Assembly: GCA_002803225.1 (NCBI GenBank)
Contig: NXFV01001258.1
Coordinates: forward strand, 30,142 to 94,141
Source: Gamarada debralockiae
Taxonomy: Eukaryota > Ascomycota > Leotiomycetes > Helotiales > Hyphodiscaceae
Reading direction: 5' to 3'
DNA: 64,000 nt
Every line of letters starts with the position of its first letter. Position 1 is the first letter of the stretch. The notes under the pieces were generated by a model. That model ran no database searches and was not told where the DNA came from. It saw nothing but the letters and a program-made list of their open reading frames with translations. Of the stretch, positions 48,434-60,795 are shown one piece after another. The translations under genes were made by a program, and so were the position numbers.

Positions 48434-49234
48434 TCAGCCTCTCCCCATGTCTCCAAGCAGTATCTCGACACTCTCCAAGTTTGGGAGAAATTGCAGTCCT
48501 TGTATCGCAGTCATATTGTCGTACCGGCCTGGCTTGTAGGTTTTAAATTGCAGCGTAACGTACCGGGTTATCTCAACATTCGTGGGTTGGAGCGGGCTCC
48601 ATTTGCTGTTGCGACAAAAACAAACTTCTTGAAGGGGCTGATGAAGTGCGGCCCTACAAAGTTTCTTGTCTCGGAATGCTTGGTCTATTTCCATGAAGAA
48701 GACGGTATTGTCTGGATCCAGGAGTCCATATTTAGACGTCCTGATGTATTTATGGGAAATTCGTTGGATCTTGAACCATTCCCTGAACTCGTTTCTTATG
48801 CCTCTGCACGTTCCGACGAGTGCTTCGATAGCGATGGGTCGATCATCTTCTCCTGTCAGGCGAATGGCCCGCTTGTAAAGGAGAAGAAACCTGTACCACG
48901 GACGACGCGTGTTATTCTTTCGTACGATTCAAAAGCTTTATGGCTTATTTGTTCATGTAAGTATTTGTACGTTCAGGTAGGCGCCTCGGAAGCAATGGCT
49001 CGGTCGTCTTCCCCCGTCGCGGATGACCGACTGGTCACAGAGAACAAACTAGTAAATAAGGCTCCGGATTTCGGGAGGTAGTCTCCCAAAGATTACGACT
49101 CCATCTGCACTCTTCTCTCCTCTCTTGCCTTTATTTTCAACGGGAACCAAGGTATCGCTGTTGTGTCCTTTCGATAGGTGATGATCGCCGTCCGTAAGAA
49201 AAGGGTTATCAACGATATTATCGACTGAATCCAT
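48434..49234 (-). pseudogene. F-box gene, probably broken
   Basis: Minus strand from the ATG at 49234: an N-terminal linker, then the F-box IFGRLPPEIRSLIY and immediately a TAG stop (49049). In the same frame, after several stops between about 49045 and 48910, an open stretch resumes: RAIRLTGEDDRPIAIEALV, IRNEFREWFKIQRIS, TVFFMEIDQAFRDKK, LQFLPNLESVEILLGDMG. It stops at 48434. This is characteristic of fungal F-box proteins. An intron might remove the middle, but the obvious donor (TA followed by GTTTGT) would recreate a stop with the best acceptor. I therefore favour a damaged gene or an unseen exon. The plus-strand open frame over the same bases is judged an antisense shadow. Confidence 0.5.
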
Positions 49235-50512
49235 TGTGTAACGTGGGAGGGTTTTTGGCGCGTGAATGAATCTGATATTTACGTGTCAAAAATCGTAAGG
49301 TGTTATTGTCGAAGGGTTCCTAATGCCCACGTCACTATTACCATCCTTTCGGTATGCTGGATCTGAGCTCGAAGATGCCCCAACCTTGAGGGCCCGAATT
49401 GAGGATTACTGGTTTACATACCTTGGATCTGGTTCGTTACGTCAGGAACTCCCACTTAGAAGTATTCGAGCTCTCAACTCGAAGATTCTTCATTTTCAAT
49501 TCATACTTCGAACACTCAAGGCAGTCTTTCAACAAGTTTCCTCAATACCTTCACAACTACTGCAGTGGCTGGCGCATGGCCGTTGGCACTGCAAGCGCAC
49601 AACCTTGAGCACCAAGAAGAGTGCGAAACAAAGAGTATTATATCTCAGTATAACTCACATGCTAAATACTAAACGAGAATCTACAGCTCTTTCAGATTGG
49701 AACAAGGGCCATCCAAATGCACAATATAGCACAAACCTCATACTGCGGAGGATTATACGAACGAGGCGGGCAGAGTAATAAACGCCAAAAGTAGCGAACG
49801 TGGCCGCTTAGCATCTTAAAAAGAAAGAAGAGGAAAACAGTATGAAAAAAAGGAAGAAGAAAAGAGAAGTTTATAAGGATTGGAAGAGAAGAACGCTGAA
49901 GAAGAAAAGGGGTGGTTTAGCTGGGTTTTGGTTAAGACATAAAAGAATTTGAGAAAAGTTGGAGGCCTCTCAATTATTCAAGTCATGGGGATGATTAACT
50001 TTTAATGAATCACATGCGTGTCAACGTCTTTAATTGAAATGTGTATCATGCGCTATGTAATCGGAAAAGAACCACCGGTCAAGTGTGCCAAATGTACAAG
50101 CCCATCCATCCCTACGTCGCAAGACAAAGAAGGTATCGCTAATTACAATCAAGAGTTAGAATAGATAACCAACCTGCTAGGTGGATCCATCGAAGAGAAG
50201 AAGCGTTGGTAAAGGGGGCGACCGAGGAAGCAAAAGGGGAACGAACGCCATTTTGAAAAGAAAATCCCATGGCAAACACAGGCCCTTAGGCCCCAACAAA
50301 ATGAAATATGTGTGACAGCTTTCGAGCAAAGCATCAGTGCTTTCGAAACGTCGATTGATGAAAGGGACGTAACGTGTATGAGGGCTGTGTCATTCGTGGG
50401 CAATCCGGATCCGGTGGCGGACCGAAAGGGGCCATACGAGTAGCAGGTTCTCGAAATATTTTCAATCGTTCAATGTTATTGAGTGATTCAAAAGTGGTCG
50501 ACAGGAGATCCT
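49235..50512. other. Intergenic with a long purine-rich tract
   Basis: A nearly pure A/G tract runs from about 49817 to 49915. A 151-codon frame at 49323-49778 has no recognised family and is not called. The end is the 3' flank of the next gene. Confidence 0.45.
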
Positions 50513-52257
50513 TTATTCAGTCTCGGCAGTTTCAAGAATGTACTCCAGGTCTGTTTTCATACACTTAGCCGCCTGGTCCAGGACCCGCTTCATCTCGTCC
50601 ACAAGTGGTTGCTGCCCGGGCCTAGCAAACTTGTGAAGAGACATAGCGCCAAGCAAGACTGCCTCCGGAAGCTTGAGACACTCCTCCTTTAGATGGTCCT
50701 TGGAGAGGGTGGCTGGGTGTTGGAAGTCGAGCTTGTGACCAATGGGAAGGGGTTTGGAGGTCGATTTGGATTCTTCATTCTTGATAGGCGACTGAGAGAC
50801 ATCGGATGGATGGACGACTCGAATTGTATCGGTAGCATACAGTACTTGACGGGCTTTGGCGCGGGCGAAGAACTCTTCATTGGCACGAGTTTCCTTTCCC
50901 ATCAACTTGTTGAGGGCATCAAATTCATCGTCCATGGAGTCAGTGGCCTCGGCCTACATTTTGAATTAGCAACTTGAATTGAGGGATTCAAGAACGCAGA
51001 ATATGTGACTGACCTTGTTCGAGGGCTGGGCTCCATTGGTTCTGTTCTTGAGGATATCTTTTACTGACTTTGATTGAGTCATTGTGTTATGTTGAGTCTT
51101 CTTGTGGTTAATGGCCTGATTCTCCATCCGGACCTTCTTGGCTATACCCTCCTGGCCCTCACCAGTACCATTCTGAGCTGGCCTCTTTCTGCTCACAATG
51201 GGGGCAGCTGGGAAATTCTGGCCGATCTAGCATTTTCGTCAGCTCAATGCGTCAAATATTAGTCGCTGATTTGTGACTAGCGATTCATGAGCATAGACGG
51301 GGCTTACTGCAGGTACTTCCTTAGTCATAATGGCCTTCTGGTCTTGGTATGAATCCGCCATCATAACAGCACTAGGTGCCTTCTTAGGGGGTGTCTGGAC
51401 CTTTCCGATCGAGAAGGGAGCCTTCAAGTTGGATCCAGAGGCAACAATATCAGGAAGCTCATGAATTGTCAGAAGACATTCAACGATTCATTTTCAGATT
51501 CACTCACCTTTGCAGGCGTCGATTGATTTGTAACCGTCTTTTTCGGAGCGGCAGTAGCAGACTTGGGGGTAGCCTGTTTAGAATCTAGCTTTGATAGCCC
51601 CTTGCCACCTGGGGTCGAAGTTGGAGTCTCATTCGCTTTGAGCGATTCAAGGATGCGAGCTGCATGGGAGAATCCGAAAGGGACAGGAGTTCCATTGACC
51701 TTCTTTGCCTCATTCAAGAACAGCGCCTGAGCAGCTGCAAGGTTGTCGACCTTGTTTGCGATGCACTTCAGCTTGTGGAGTGCCGTTTGGCCCAAGTTGA
51801 GTGGCTTGATGGATCTTGGGAAGGCATCCTCGACCTGCGCAACACCCCACTTCTTCTGGATGGTATCTCTATCCCTGTTGACCTGAGTTTCGGTGGCTGA
51901 ACTCATCTGGCCTGCCTGAGAAATTGTTAGATTTTTCTTGATCAACAAATAAGTAGGAACTCGGATTATTAGACGCAAAGATGATGTTTAGACGACATAA
52001 AATTAAGAAGGAAAGATGATGGAATAATGGACATGCAACGTTAAGCCGAAGAAATTGAAAATATGGGCGGAAAACAGAACTAAGAGGAGTCATGGACATG
52101 GGAGAAAAGCGAAAGAATACCCAAATATTAAGGGAAAGGTGATAGGCCGATGATGTCCAAGAAGGGAACGCTTTCGACTCACAACTCGTGCTCCTCCCAT
52201 TGTTCCTGAAGTTCCTCCACTGTTACCAGAAGAACCAGCTATGTTGTTATCCGCCAT
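50513..52257 (-). CDS. Unrecognised protein, five exons, 428 residues
   Basis: I do not recognise a family. Exons (minus) 52183-52257, 51508-51915, 51308-51457, 51014-51226 and 50513-50953 are all in phase 0 and sum to 1287 bases, which supports a real gene. The N-terminus is Gly/Ser-rich. The middle has ALHKLKCIANKVDNLAAAQALFL and Ser/Thr/Pro/Lys-rich stretches. A basic patch RKRPAQNGTGEGQEGIAKKVR could be a nuclear localisation signal. The C-terminus is helical (NEEFFARAKARQVLYATDTIRVVHP is split here between motifs, and LVDEMKRVLDQAAKCMKTDL follows). The first intron is long (267 bases). A role in the nucleus is a weak inference only. Confidence 0.7.
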
Positions 52258-53412
52258 TGTGTTTGAGGATCTGTTGAAGTGAACAGTTGTCAGCAACGTG
52301 TAACCTCTGCAAGGGGATTGAAGAAGCAGAGATTTTGATCTATTGAAACTTACTGAATGTATTAAGAGTCTTCAGAAGTGAACTTGTGTCGATGGAATTT
52401 TCGTTGACGATCAAGGAACTCGTTGGACTTGAAGAAATTAAAGAGTTGGTAAAGTAGCAAGCGGACGAGACTAGCTCACGCGTGGATGACTTAACAGTTC
52501 AGTTCTGTGTGAATGTCAAAGGTGTATTCTCAACGCTATTGCTGTTGATGTCAGGGAAAGTGGTTCCCTGTTGAACGAAGCGACGAGTACGTGTCTTGAC
52601 TTGATAATTTCGTCTATTCTCTCTGCCTTCCTTGATAAAGTCAACACAATTTGAAGCGACGCGTTGCCAGCTGAAGGAGAAGAGACGTACTTGGGATTTT
52701 GACTTGGAGAGAAGAAAGGGTTTAATGAGGTTGAAAGGTTGTCCCTTAGGAAACCTCTGTCACTGTTGTCGCGTGAATCAACTTGCGACTTAATCCTCGT
52801 GCTTGAGAAGCACTTGGGAATTTGAGTCTGTCGATGTTTGAAGACGGAAATTTCCTATCAACGCGTCTAAATATGTGCTCATTCTCCCAGAGTGGTTTTT
52901 ACAGCGTTTCGGACACAAGTTTTTCGATTGAGTGAAGTGTCGCGTGCAAGGAAAGAATCAAAGCAAGAGCGCTGGATTAATTAAGCCAGCCCCTTCCTAA
53001 GTAACGTGGGAATAAAGGACAATAACAATGCAATTACAGGGCTAAATTGGATGGCAGTTTCATCTGGGTTCCTGAAAGACTCAACATTTACTCGTGATTC
53101 TGCTGGTGCTGGGAATGACGGCTTGCTGCAGAACACCTGACAGTATCAATTGATAGCTCACCAAGCCTAAGCCGTCCTCGATGGTTGCACGACTTGAGTG
53201 GAGCAAAGTTGGGATATTGGATCTCCATCACTCAATTAGTTTGAACAATTAAAAACTCAATCGTGCATAGAGACGCTACTACGCCTGATGCTGAATGCAA
53301 TGTATTCTTATTACAACATGACTTCGATACTATACAGCTCGCTCTTTATAAAACGCACCAACTCCACGCTGATGTTGTATACACAGAACATTTGTACAGA
53401 TCCCCACACCAC
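52258..53412. promoter_or_regulatory. Upstream region of the 428-residue gene, otherwise empty
   Basis: About 1.15 kb lies between the start of the unrecognised gene and the stop of VAM7. AAT/TAA-rich blocks alternate with CT-rich ones. No supported gene or repeat; the short frame 53288-53524 overlaps the VAM7 3' end on the other strand and is not called. Confidence 0.4.
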
Positions 53413-54534
53413 TTATGAAATCTTCCCCACCCTCTTCTTCGCCACACCAATCTTCTTCTGCAACCTCTCCGCATCCTCATCAACTCTAACCAACATCTCG
53501 TTCTGCCGCTCCAACTCCGAATGAATAGCCAACCCCATCTCCTTTTGCCTCCTCACAATCTTTGCCAGCTCATCCACATCCAAATCCTGATCAGCCATCA
53601 TTTGTTTCTGTAACTGCAGCACGCCGTCATTATCGAGTTCTCTCGTACGTTCTGTCTCTGGAACAGGCGCCCCAAGGATACGCCCACTAGGTCTTGAGAC
53701 CCCAGGTCCAAACAAATTGCTCTTATCGTTCTGCGTAGCTACCGCTCCCCCACCCCCATTGCTACTCCCCTGATTCTTCACCGCAAGTGAGACAGCCAGC
53801 TTTTCCAACCCCTCCCGTTCCACCTTCGCAGAGCCTAATAGATCTCTCCTACGTCGTAACTCCCCCGCACCAACTTTGTTCTCACTACCCCTTTTCTCCC
53901 CTTCAGTCATAATCTTCAATCCCTCCTCCAAATTGCCCAGTAAACCCCCCGCTTTCACCAAACACCTCTTCGCATTAGCACCAGCCTCATACTGTCCTTG
54001 CGCCGTCGTCGCCCCATCCCTCTTCCCTAAAAACAGTCTCGCCTCATGAAGTTGCGCCTTCATCTCCCTATGCAAATCGAGCCAGACCTGCGGATCAGCC
54101 GCGACTTGACCAGCCTGACTACCTATTCCCAATCGCTGATTCGCAGCCACCAATTCTCCTCTAGCACTACTTGCAGCACTACTTGACGGCAAGTTTAAAA
54201 ATGAGCGCCAGACGGATGTCTCGCGCCATCTTCGGTCCGGACCTTCTGCGATCGCCCGTAAGTATTTCTCGAGGCCTATTCGGCGGGATTCGGTGAGTTC
54301 GGGAGAGGAGACAGTGGATTTGAACCAAGATTTTGCAGGTAGCGGCGCTGGAGGTGGTGAGGAAACGAGGGACGTGAGAGAGGAGTGGAGGGTTACGAAG
54401 TCGGAGTAGCGTTTTTGGACAACAAAGGTGCGGAGGGGAAGGCGGAGGGTTATGTTGTAGAGTGTGTATGGTTTCTCGGTAGGGACAGAGGAGAGGATTG
54501 TGGTAGGGATGGAGAGCTCGAGGGGTGGGGCCAT
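53413..54534 (-). CDS. VAM7: Vam7-like PX-domain SNARE
   Basis: This is the soluble Qc-SNARE of the vacuole, which binds PI3P by its PX domain and drives homotypic fusion with Vam3, Vti1 and Nyv1. The PX domain is at residues 1-115 (YNITLRLPLRTFVVQKRYSD, with the basic Arg-Tyr-Ser phosphoinositide pocket). A linker follows, then a C-terminal SNARE motif (about 305-370: LQLQKQMMADQDLDVDELAK, LERQNEMLVRVDEDAERLQ). There is no transmembrane segment, as in yeast Vam7. The gene is single-exon, 373 residues, and intact. Confidence 0.9.
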   Translation of the reverse strand: MAPPLELSIPTTILSSVPTEKPYTLYNITLRLPLRTFVVQKRYSDFVTLHSSLTSLVSSPPPAPLPAKSWFKSTVSSPELTESRRIGLEKYLRAIAEGPDRRWRETSVWRSFLNLPSSSAASSARGELVAANQRLGIGSQAGQVAADPQVWLDLHREMKAQLHEARLFLGKRDGATTAQGQYEAGANAKRCLVKAGGLLGNLEEGLKIMTEGEKRGSENKVGAGELRRRRDLLGSAKVEREGLEKLAVSLAVKNQGSSNGGGGAVATQNDKSNLFGPGVSRPSGRILGAPVPETERTRELDNDGVLQLQKQMMADQDLDVDELAKIVRRQKEMGLAIHSELERQNEMLVRVDEDAERLQKKIGVAKKRVGKIS

Positions 54535-55155
54535 GGTTGTGGGCAGTCGTTGCTGAATTTGCAGATGCAGTGCTCGAAGAGATTTTGAATCGTCCAGGCG
54601 GAGTGAGCGATTTGGGGCGGATGCGTAGATGGAGAGCCTTCGTTGCGGGTATCACGAAATTGAATCGCTGAGGCTAGATGAGTGATTGTGGATACTGTGC
54701 TGTCGGTGCGAATTGGAATTGTTCAAAGAATTGAAGGAGTGAAACTTGGTTATCTGGACAGCTTCGAGGTGCCTTGGGTCGTCCGTGACGACGTGACAAG
54801 GATTCGGATGTTTAGCTTGGCGAAACGTGCGTTAGTGCCGCCATCAATGTCATTAACCAAATTGTGGGGATTTTGCTTTGACCCTTTCCACAGATATACA
54901 ATCGATCACACGAACAATATGACAAGTCATTTACACTGATCTTGAGAGTGATTCTGTAATTCTCTACCGCATCTAGATAGCGATCAAAGACTACCTTGAA
55001 GTATCCATGAAGGCACGGCGAAAACGGACTGTAGATATCATCCATCCAGCACGATCGCCCAGCGTATGCTACTGTTAACTCCAACAGCCCAAAGAATCAA
55101 TTTGCAGCCTCTGCATGTCCTATGTTCGTGATCATCCATCAATGTAGTGAGGAAT
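54535..55155. other. Intergenic, promoter of VAM7 and 3' flank of BIM1
   Basis: Gene-free. The short frames at 54682-54939 and 54812-55084 overlap each other on opposite strands and have no family signal. Confidence 0.45.
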
Positions 55156-56082
55156 CTAGAAAGTCTCCTGGTCATCCAAACCCTCTGCCTCAGCCGGAAT
55201 CTCAAAGCCATCTTCCGTCGAGTACAGGATGGTTTGAATATGCTTGATCAGACCATCCTCCTGCTTCTCGATCTCCGGATCTTCGTCGCATGCCTGCTGA
55301 ACCAACAACTCGATGTCGCGGAGCTTGCTGAAGTAGAAATCTCGCTCGCGTTCCAACCCTTGTACCGTCTCCTTCAGAGTGGCGTTCTCCTGTGCTAAGA
55401 CTGAAGAACCCACACCACCTGCCTTCGCGACTCGTGGACCGGTTGTAGGAGTTGTACCTCTTCTGGCGGCGCCGGCGGATGTTCGTGCGGCGGGGGCAGC
55501 GGCTGGGGGAGGAGCGCCGGAGCCTCGTCGTCGAGCAACGGCATCGTAGTCACCCCCGGGAAAGTATTGATCCCAATAACGCTTAGTCCATTGGAGGAAC
55601 TCGAGGTTGTCTTGCATCTTGCATTTGATGAGTTGTTCGACGTTGACCGGTCGGTCGATCTGATGTCTTGTAAAGCAGTCTGTAGACAGGCGTGTTAGTT
55701 GTCTGTGCCGCAGCTGGGCGTTTCATTGAAGGGTTATCGTACTTTGGAGGATCTTGAAATTCTGCAGGTATGCATACTCCGTGTTAACATTAAACTTCAC
55801 TCGGGACATTGGGACATCGAGGTAGATGCTATCGAAGACCTGGCAGAGAGCCGCACTGTTGGAAGCCTTGTGAGTGATTGCAATCGAGGGGTATGGTGGG
55901 GAGGCGTGATGCGGGGGAGGAGGAAACTTACCCAGTACCGCATTGTTCGACCTTGGTGATATTCAACTGCAGAAGATTATTGAGCCATGCCACAAGCTCT
56001 TGTCTGCAGAGGTCGCGTTGTTAGAATCTGGGAATCCCTCTGGGCGTTCATATTGGGCTCCAACTCACCTTGATTCACCCAT
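55156..56082 (-). CDS. BIM1: BIM1/EB1-family microtubule plus-end tracking protein
   Basis: EB1 proteins bind growing microtubule ends. The N-terminal calponin-homology domain (about residues 1-110) reads MGESRQELVAWLNNLL, LNITKVEQCGTGAALCQVFD, VKFNVNTEYAYLQNFKILQ and KCKMQDNLEFLQW. A Pro/Ala/Gly-rich linker follows. The C-terminal coiled coil and EB-homology region is LERERDFYFSKLRDIELLVQ. Four exons (minus): 56069-56082, 55932-56003, 55743-55855 and 55156-55679, sum 723 bases, 240 residues. The first coding exon has only 14 bases. It ends DQETF rather than the EEY/F of animal EB1, but is still aromatic. Confidence 0.93.
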
Positions 56083-56988
56083 TTTAAAAAACAAATGCAA
56101 GACTGTCTTTTGATCGTGATGGGTATGCCTTCTTCAAGAATTATTATTATAGATCTCGGCCGCTCAGTAGCGTTGGGGGTTTTGCGTGAAGTTCGAGGGT
56201 GATTTTGAAGTTATCGCGATTGAGTTTCTTGTTTAGGTTGATCTTATGGTTTCCCTTTCAACCACCCCTCGCTTCGCCAAATATTTTTTAAAAGCAGCGT
56301 CGCGCCAAAAGGGGTCAGCCTAAAAGGGTGGGCGAGTACGCATCCGTAGCGGGAGGAAGATCCTCGATATTTGATACAACTATGGACTGACGGGTTCCTA
56401 TCAAGGTCATCCCGTTTGGAAGAGATTTACTTTCAATTACTGTATTAATTGGAATAGAAGATCCCAAAATTCTGAGGCACTGCGGACGATGGGAGACTTG
56501 CAGCCTCAGGAGCCTGAAGGGCGCTGTAATAAGGCCTCCTTTGAATCATTCAACAGCTCTCAAAGATTAAGAAAGGAGGGCAATTTCTTTGTAGTCATAG
56601 CGTTCATTTAGAGTTCTAGATCACTCACAGTGTCGGAACGTATGAGAATCAAAGGCGATAGTTTCATGTCTTCAACAAGGTGCCAATGTGGTGCAGAGGA
56701 TGGACGGACAGATTATTCTATTTCAAACCACAGAGAATGGGAGAACGACAAGTTGCAGTACGATATCTCTTTATTCTTTTTATAGACCTGAGACATATCT
56801 ATGTATGCAATCCTATGCATATGCATACATCCAGCGATGCTTCACAGAAGGCATTGCCAATTTTGCACGTATGCTCCTCCCCTATCACCCGTCCGATGCA
56901 ACAGAAACAAAGTATGTACAAGGAAGTTGGGTATCGTAAGAAACCAAAATGCGCACACCAACCCTATCCTCCTCTAATTCATCACTCC
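56083..56988. other. Intergenic, BIM1 promoter side and GH55 3' flank
   Basis: Nothing is supported as a gene. The first 250 bases contain several AGGGG/CCCCT-like stress-element matches (for example near 56255 and 56310), too short to be called sites. Confidence 0.4.
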
Positions 56989-59586
56989 CTAATGCTTGGA
57001 TGTCACATTACCCGCCGCGGTCAAAGTACCAGCTTCCTCGAACATTGCGATTGTAGCACAGAAGTTATTGCGGTTGTCCTTGTCCAAAGCAGCGCTTGTG
57101 CCATCTACGGAAACCATGTTGACAGCAGCCTTTGTTGATAAACCGAAGATGTTGATACCGGCAGAGTTCTCGAGGGAGACCATGTTTGTTTGGCAGCTCT
57201 CGGTGTCGAGACAAGTTTGGCCGTAGTTATCGAAGAAAGAGTACAGACCTGCGCCATAGATGAGCACCTCCTCAGAATCGACAATGCGCAATCCCCAAGC
57301 CTTGTTGACACTCGCGCTGCCGGAGAAGACTGGGTCTGAGTAGGCGGCATTGGTAGTGAAGGGTGTGGTAGCATCGGGGTTGCTCTGGAAGTAGGGAGTC
57401 TCGGTCTGGATAAGAGCCATGTAGACGTTAGAGGCATTGGCGATCTGGTAGTTGTACAAGACGGAGTGCTCGGAACTTGTCCCGTACATCCAGACTGGAC
57501 CTTCCTCGGATGCGATCAAGACTCCACGACCGTTGAAGATGTTGACTTGGTTGTGGTCAGCGAGATCGAGCTCGTGGTCGGCAACCCAGAACCAGTTGTT
57601 CTCTACTGTCGAAAAGTTAGCGTTAATCAGTCGAGGAATGATTGGCAGGGAAACTTACAGTAGATGGTAGCTTGAGCAGTAACGTGCAGGAGAAGGAATG
57701 CGCCTTCACAAGCAGCATTGGCTGGAGCTGTAACTGTTGGATTCTTGGAGCATGTGTTTGATTGAAGGCCGGTACCGGCTGATCCTCCAATACGCATATG
57801 TACGTCCCACATGCCAGAAGAACCCTGAGAAGCTTCCGCAACGTTCCATTCGACAAGAACTGCACCGGGAGCGGGTCCAAGGGTTTCGAAAATGAGGTCT
57901 GACATCTCAACAGAGCCGACGTCGCCGGCTTGGCCGACCTGGAAAACAGGCGTGGGATTTGCTTGGTCAGCGAAGGAAGTTCCCTTGGCCATGATAAGAG
58001 GCCAGATCTCGCCAGTGATGCGAATGTTCTTGGGAACCTTGACAGTGCTGGTGATGACGTAGGCACCGTGGTCGAAATAAACAACGTCGGAGGCACTAGC
58101 TGAGTTGAACAAAGCTTGAATAGCAGCAGTGTCATCCGTAACCCCATCACCCTTTGCTCCAGCAGCCTTTGCGCTCAAGAATGAAGAAACGGGGAGAGTC
58201 TCATATTGAGGCTTGGATCGTGTGAAGACGCTGCCAGCAGAGTTCAAGAGCTTGGCAGGCTTGGCGACGGCAGTCTGTGAGCCTTGGATAGCACTGCCTG
58301 ATCCGCTGTTATATGTGCGGCCTTGCATCCAGGATGCGATCTTGGTATTTCCAGTAAGAACGGTGGCCTTGGAAGCGGCGTTTGAGACGGCAACGGGAAC
58401 GTTGGTGGACATATCGACATTGTCGATGATAAGAGTGCCGTTGGTAGCTCCTTCGTTGGTGGAGTACACGGTGGAGACGCCAATAGGAGTGTTGGAGATA
58501 GTGGAATCGATGAGCATAATAGAGCCAACTGTCTGAGCTGAAGCGCCGCCATTGGACATGTCAATACCAATACCGCAGTTGTTGATCGAGAGACCAGACA
58601 ATGTCCAAGCCTGTAATTAGTCATGTTAGCTGATTCGTAACCACTCATCCGAGGATTCACGTACCCAATTCCAGTTCATGAAAACAGCGGTTTGGCAATT
58701 ATTGAAGGTCAAGTTGCGGGTGGTGAACTGTTGGTTGCCAAAGAAAGCTCCGTATTTGCCGCCGTTGAATGTCAAGTCGGTCATGAAGCCCCCGGAGCCA
58801 TTATCCATAAAGATCCCCTGTTGCGCATTGGCGGTTCCTCCATCGGTGCGCATATTGAAGACAATATTTTGCAGAGAAGTAGCCTGGGCCACCTGCCAAT
58901 GAATGCCAGCACCGACTCCAACAGGCATAGCAGTGGTGTCGATGATGAAGTTGCGGATTTGACGGAAGAAGTTGTTTTGGTTCGTATACCTTATGAAAAT
59001 TTAGCCACTTTTCGAGTCCTGAGGGGAAATATTACTTACCAGTTGACTCCTCCGTCAGCGTATGGGTCACTATCAATCAAAGCAATGCCAGTAAATCCAG
59101 CAGTCGCCTTGATAGTTGGGACCGAGATGGCATCACCAACGAATTGCGTATAGTAGAGTTGGACAAGGGGTGCGGAGATTGAGTAGGTGCCAGGGGGGAA
59201 GTAGATGATAGCAGGAGTAACAGTTGATGAATCACAACCTTGGCCACAGCGAGAGCCAGCAGTGATGGCGGAATTAATTGCTGCAGTATCATCGGTGCTT
59301 CCTGAATGTTCGATTAGCTATGCGCCTCAACAGACAAAGAGCCAAGGCTCTCAAAAAGGGTTTGCATACCGTCACCCTTTGCGCCAAAATCCATAACATT
59401 CCGGAAGATTTGATATGACGAGTCGCCAAAGGCAACAGTACCTTGGCGTGTAATAGATGCAAGCCAATAGCTAGAGCTGGCTGCAGTAACTGAAGTTGCG
59501 GGCACTGGGATGGGTGCTGGCGCGGATGAGACGAGGAGGAAGAGGCGCAAAGCCACAAACAATGTAAGGATCGAAAAAGTTGCCAT
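56989..59586 (-). CDS. GH55 exo-beta-1,3-glucanase, secreted
   Basis: This is a secreted glycoside hydrolase family 55 enzyme, which releases glucose or short products from beta-1,3-glucan (fungal cell wall or callose). A signal peptide spans about residues 1-21 (MATFSILTLFVALRLFLLVSS). Two right-handed beta-helix (pectate-lyase-3-like) repeats follow. The first starts VMDFGAKGDGSTDDTAAI; the second starts AKAAGAKGDGVTDDTAAI. Five exons (minus): 59370-59586, 59040-59301, 58665-58989, 57659-58610 and 56989-57605, sum 2373 bases, 790 residues. The length matches the family. The catalytic Glu cannot be named with confidence from sequence alone. Intact. Confidence 0.93.
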
Positions 59587-60795
59587 CGTGAAGTAGTACC
59601 AGCTGCTTGACGAAGATCTAAATGAATGTGGAGACTATGCACAGAGGTTTTCCGTCAGTCTTGTTTATCGTAAATCGTTCTCGTAAGTTGCGTTCGTACA
59701 TAAACAAAGAGTCGTCCCGGTAAAGCAAAATGGGGAAGCTTCGACACCAACTTTTGTGTCTTGAAAATTCGTATGTTATCGAAGGCCTTGTGTATGGAGG
59801 AGAAAGGGAAAATAATTCAACATTGGGGTTGAGGATGGGGTTTTTGTAGACAATCACAACTGCTCGCGTTCCTATTGTCGAAGCCTTGCCACAGATGTGA
59901 ATGTGAATGGGACTATTCAGAAATGCGTGACAGGGGAGCGATTTTGAAGCAAGGCATATTGAATTAGTTACTCACAATTATGGATAGTGAATCTGATCTT
60001 CGACTGCGCCGACTTTTCAAAAGAGTGGAATGATGACTGCGAAGAAAGTATGTAGGCTGGAGAGGATTCTCATCAGAGGCGCGCTCATCGGTACTTGTAT
60101 TTTCCTTCGCTGTCGCTTCCGTGCAATCCTCTGCTTCAACCCACTCATTGCCTTCGGCAGAAGCAATGACCTGGGGCTTTCCAGCGCCATGTGGTCCAAG
60201 CAAATTTGACTTGGGCTCATGGTGCGGATTGCACTGGACTGGGGAGTCATTGCCAACGGGATGCATCACAGCCAAGTCCAGGAATGCTTCCAGAGTCCGG
60301 ATAGATCGCCCGTGTTAGCGATGACACGTCTGACCATTTACATGGAGCTCCTGTGGAGGAAATTTGGTGAATCGAAACAGACGGCTCGTTGGTAGTACAA
60401 CTGGATTGGGACGAGGTTCATTCGAGGTTCATTTGATGATTCAGGGGGCTCTCACAATGCGGTAGTGGGGTCGGGTCGCAAAAGAAGGGCCTGGTATCGA
60501 GCGTGGTTGGCTGGTGGGGGCGGATAGATCTCAGTCACTATCACATATCAGGAGATGGTTTACAGACTTTTGCAGGCTAGCATCTCCGTACCTGTCGATG
60601 GATCTAGACAGGCGAGCTTGAAACTCCCTTCTGTGCTGCAGATGGCGCAAGATGGCATGTGGTTGGATGGCAGATCACTTCGGAAAATTACCCGCCTGGG
60701 TGGCTCAGGAGTTAGACTGAATGTAGGAACGCGCCCATCATATTAGCGTCGTTCAGCCACTCCAAGAAAGGCCGAGGTCAGGGCTTGGATACTCT
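59587..60795. other. Intergenic, GH55 promoter side
   Basis: No supported gene. Overlapping short frames at 59964-60318 on both strands have no family signal. Confidence 0.4.

Noticed and set aside
49323..49778. 151-codon plus-strand frame
   Set aside because: Protein-like in part, but no family, and another frame over the same bases looks equally plausible.
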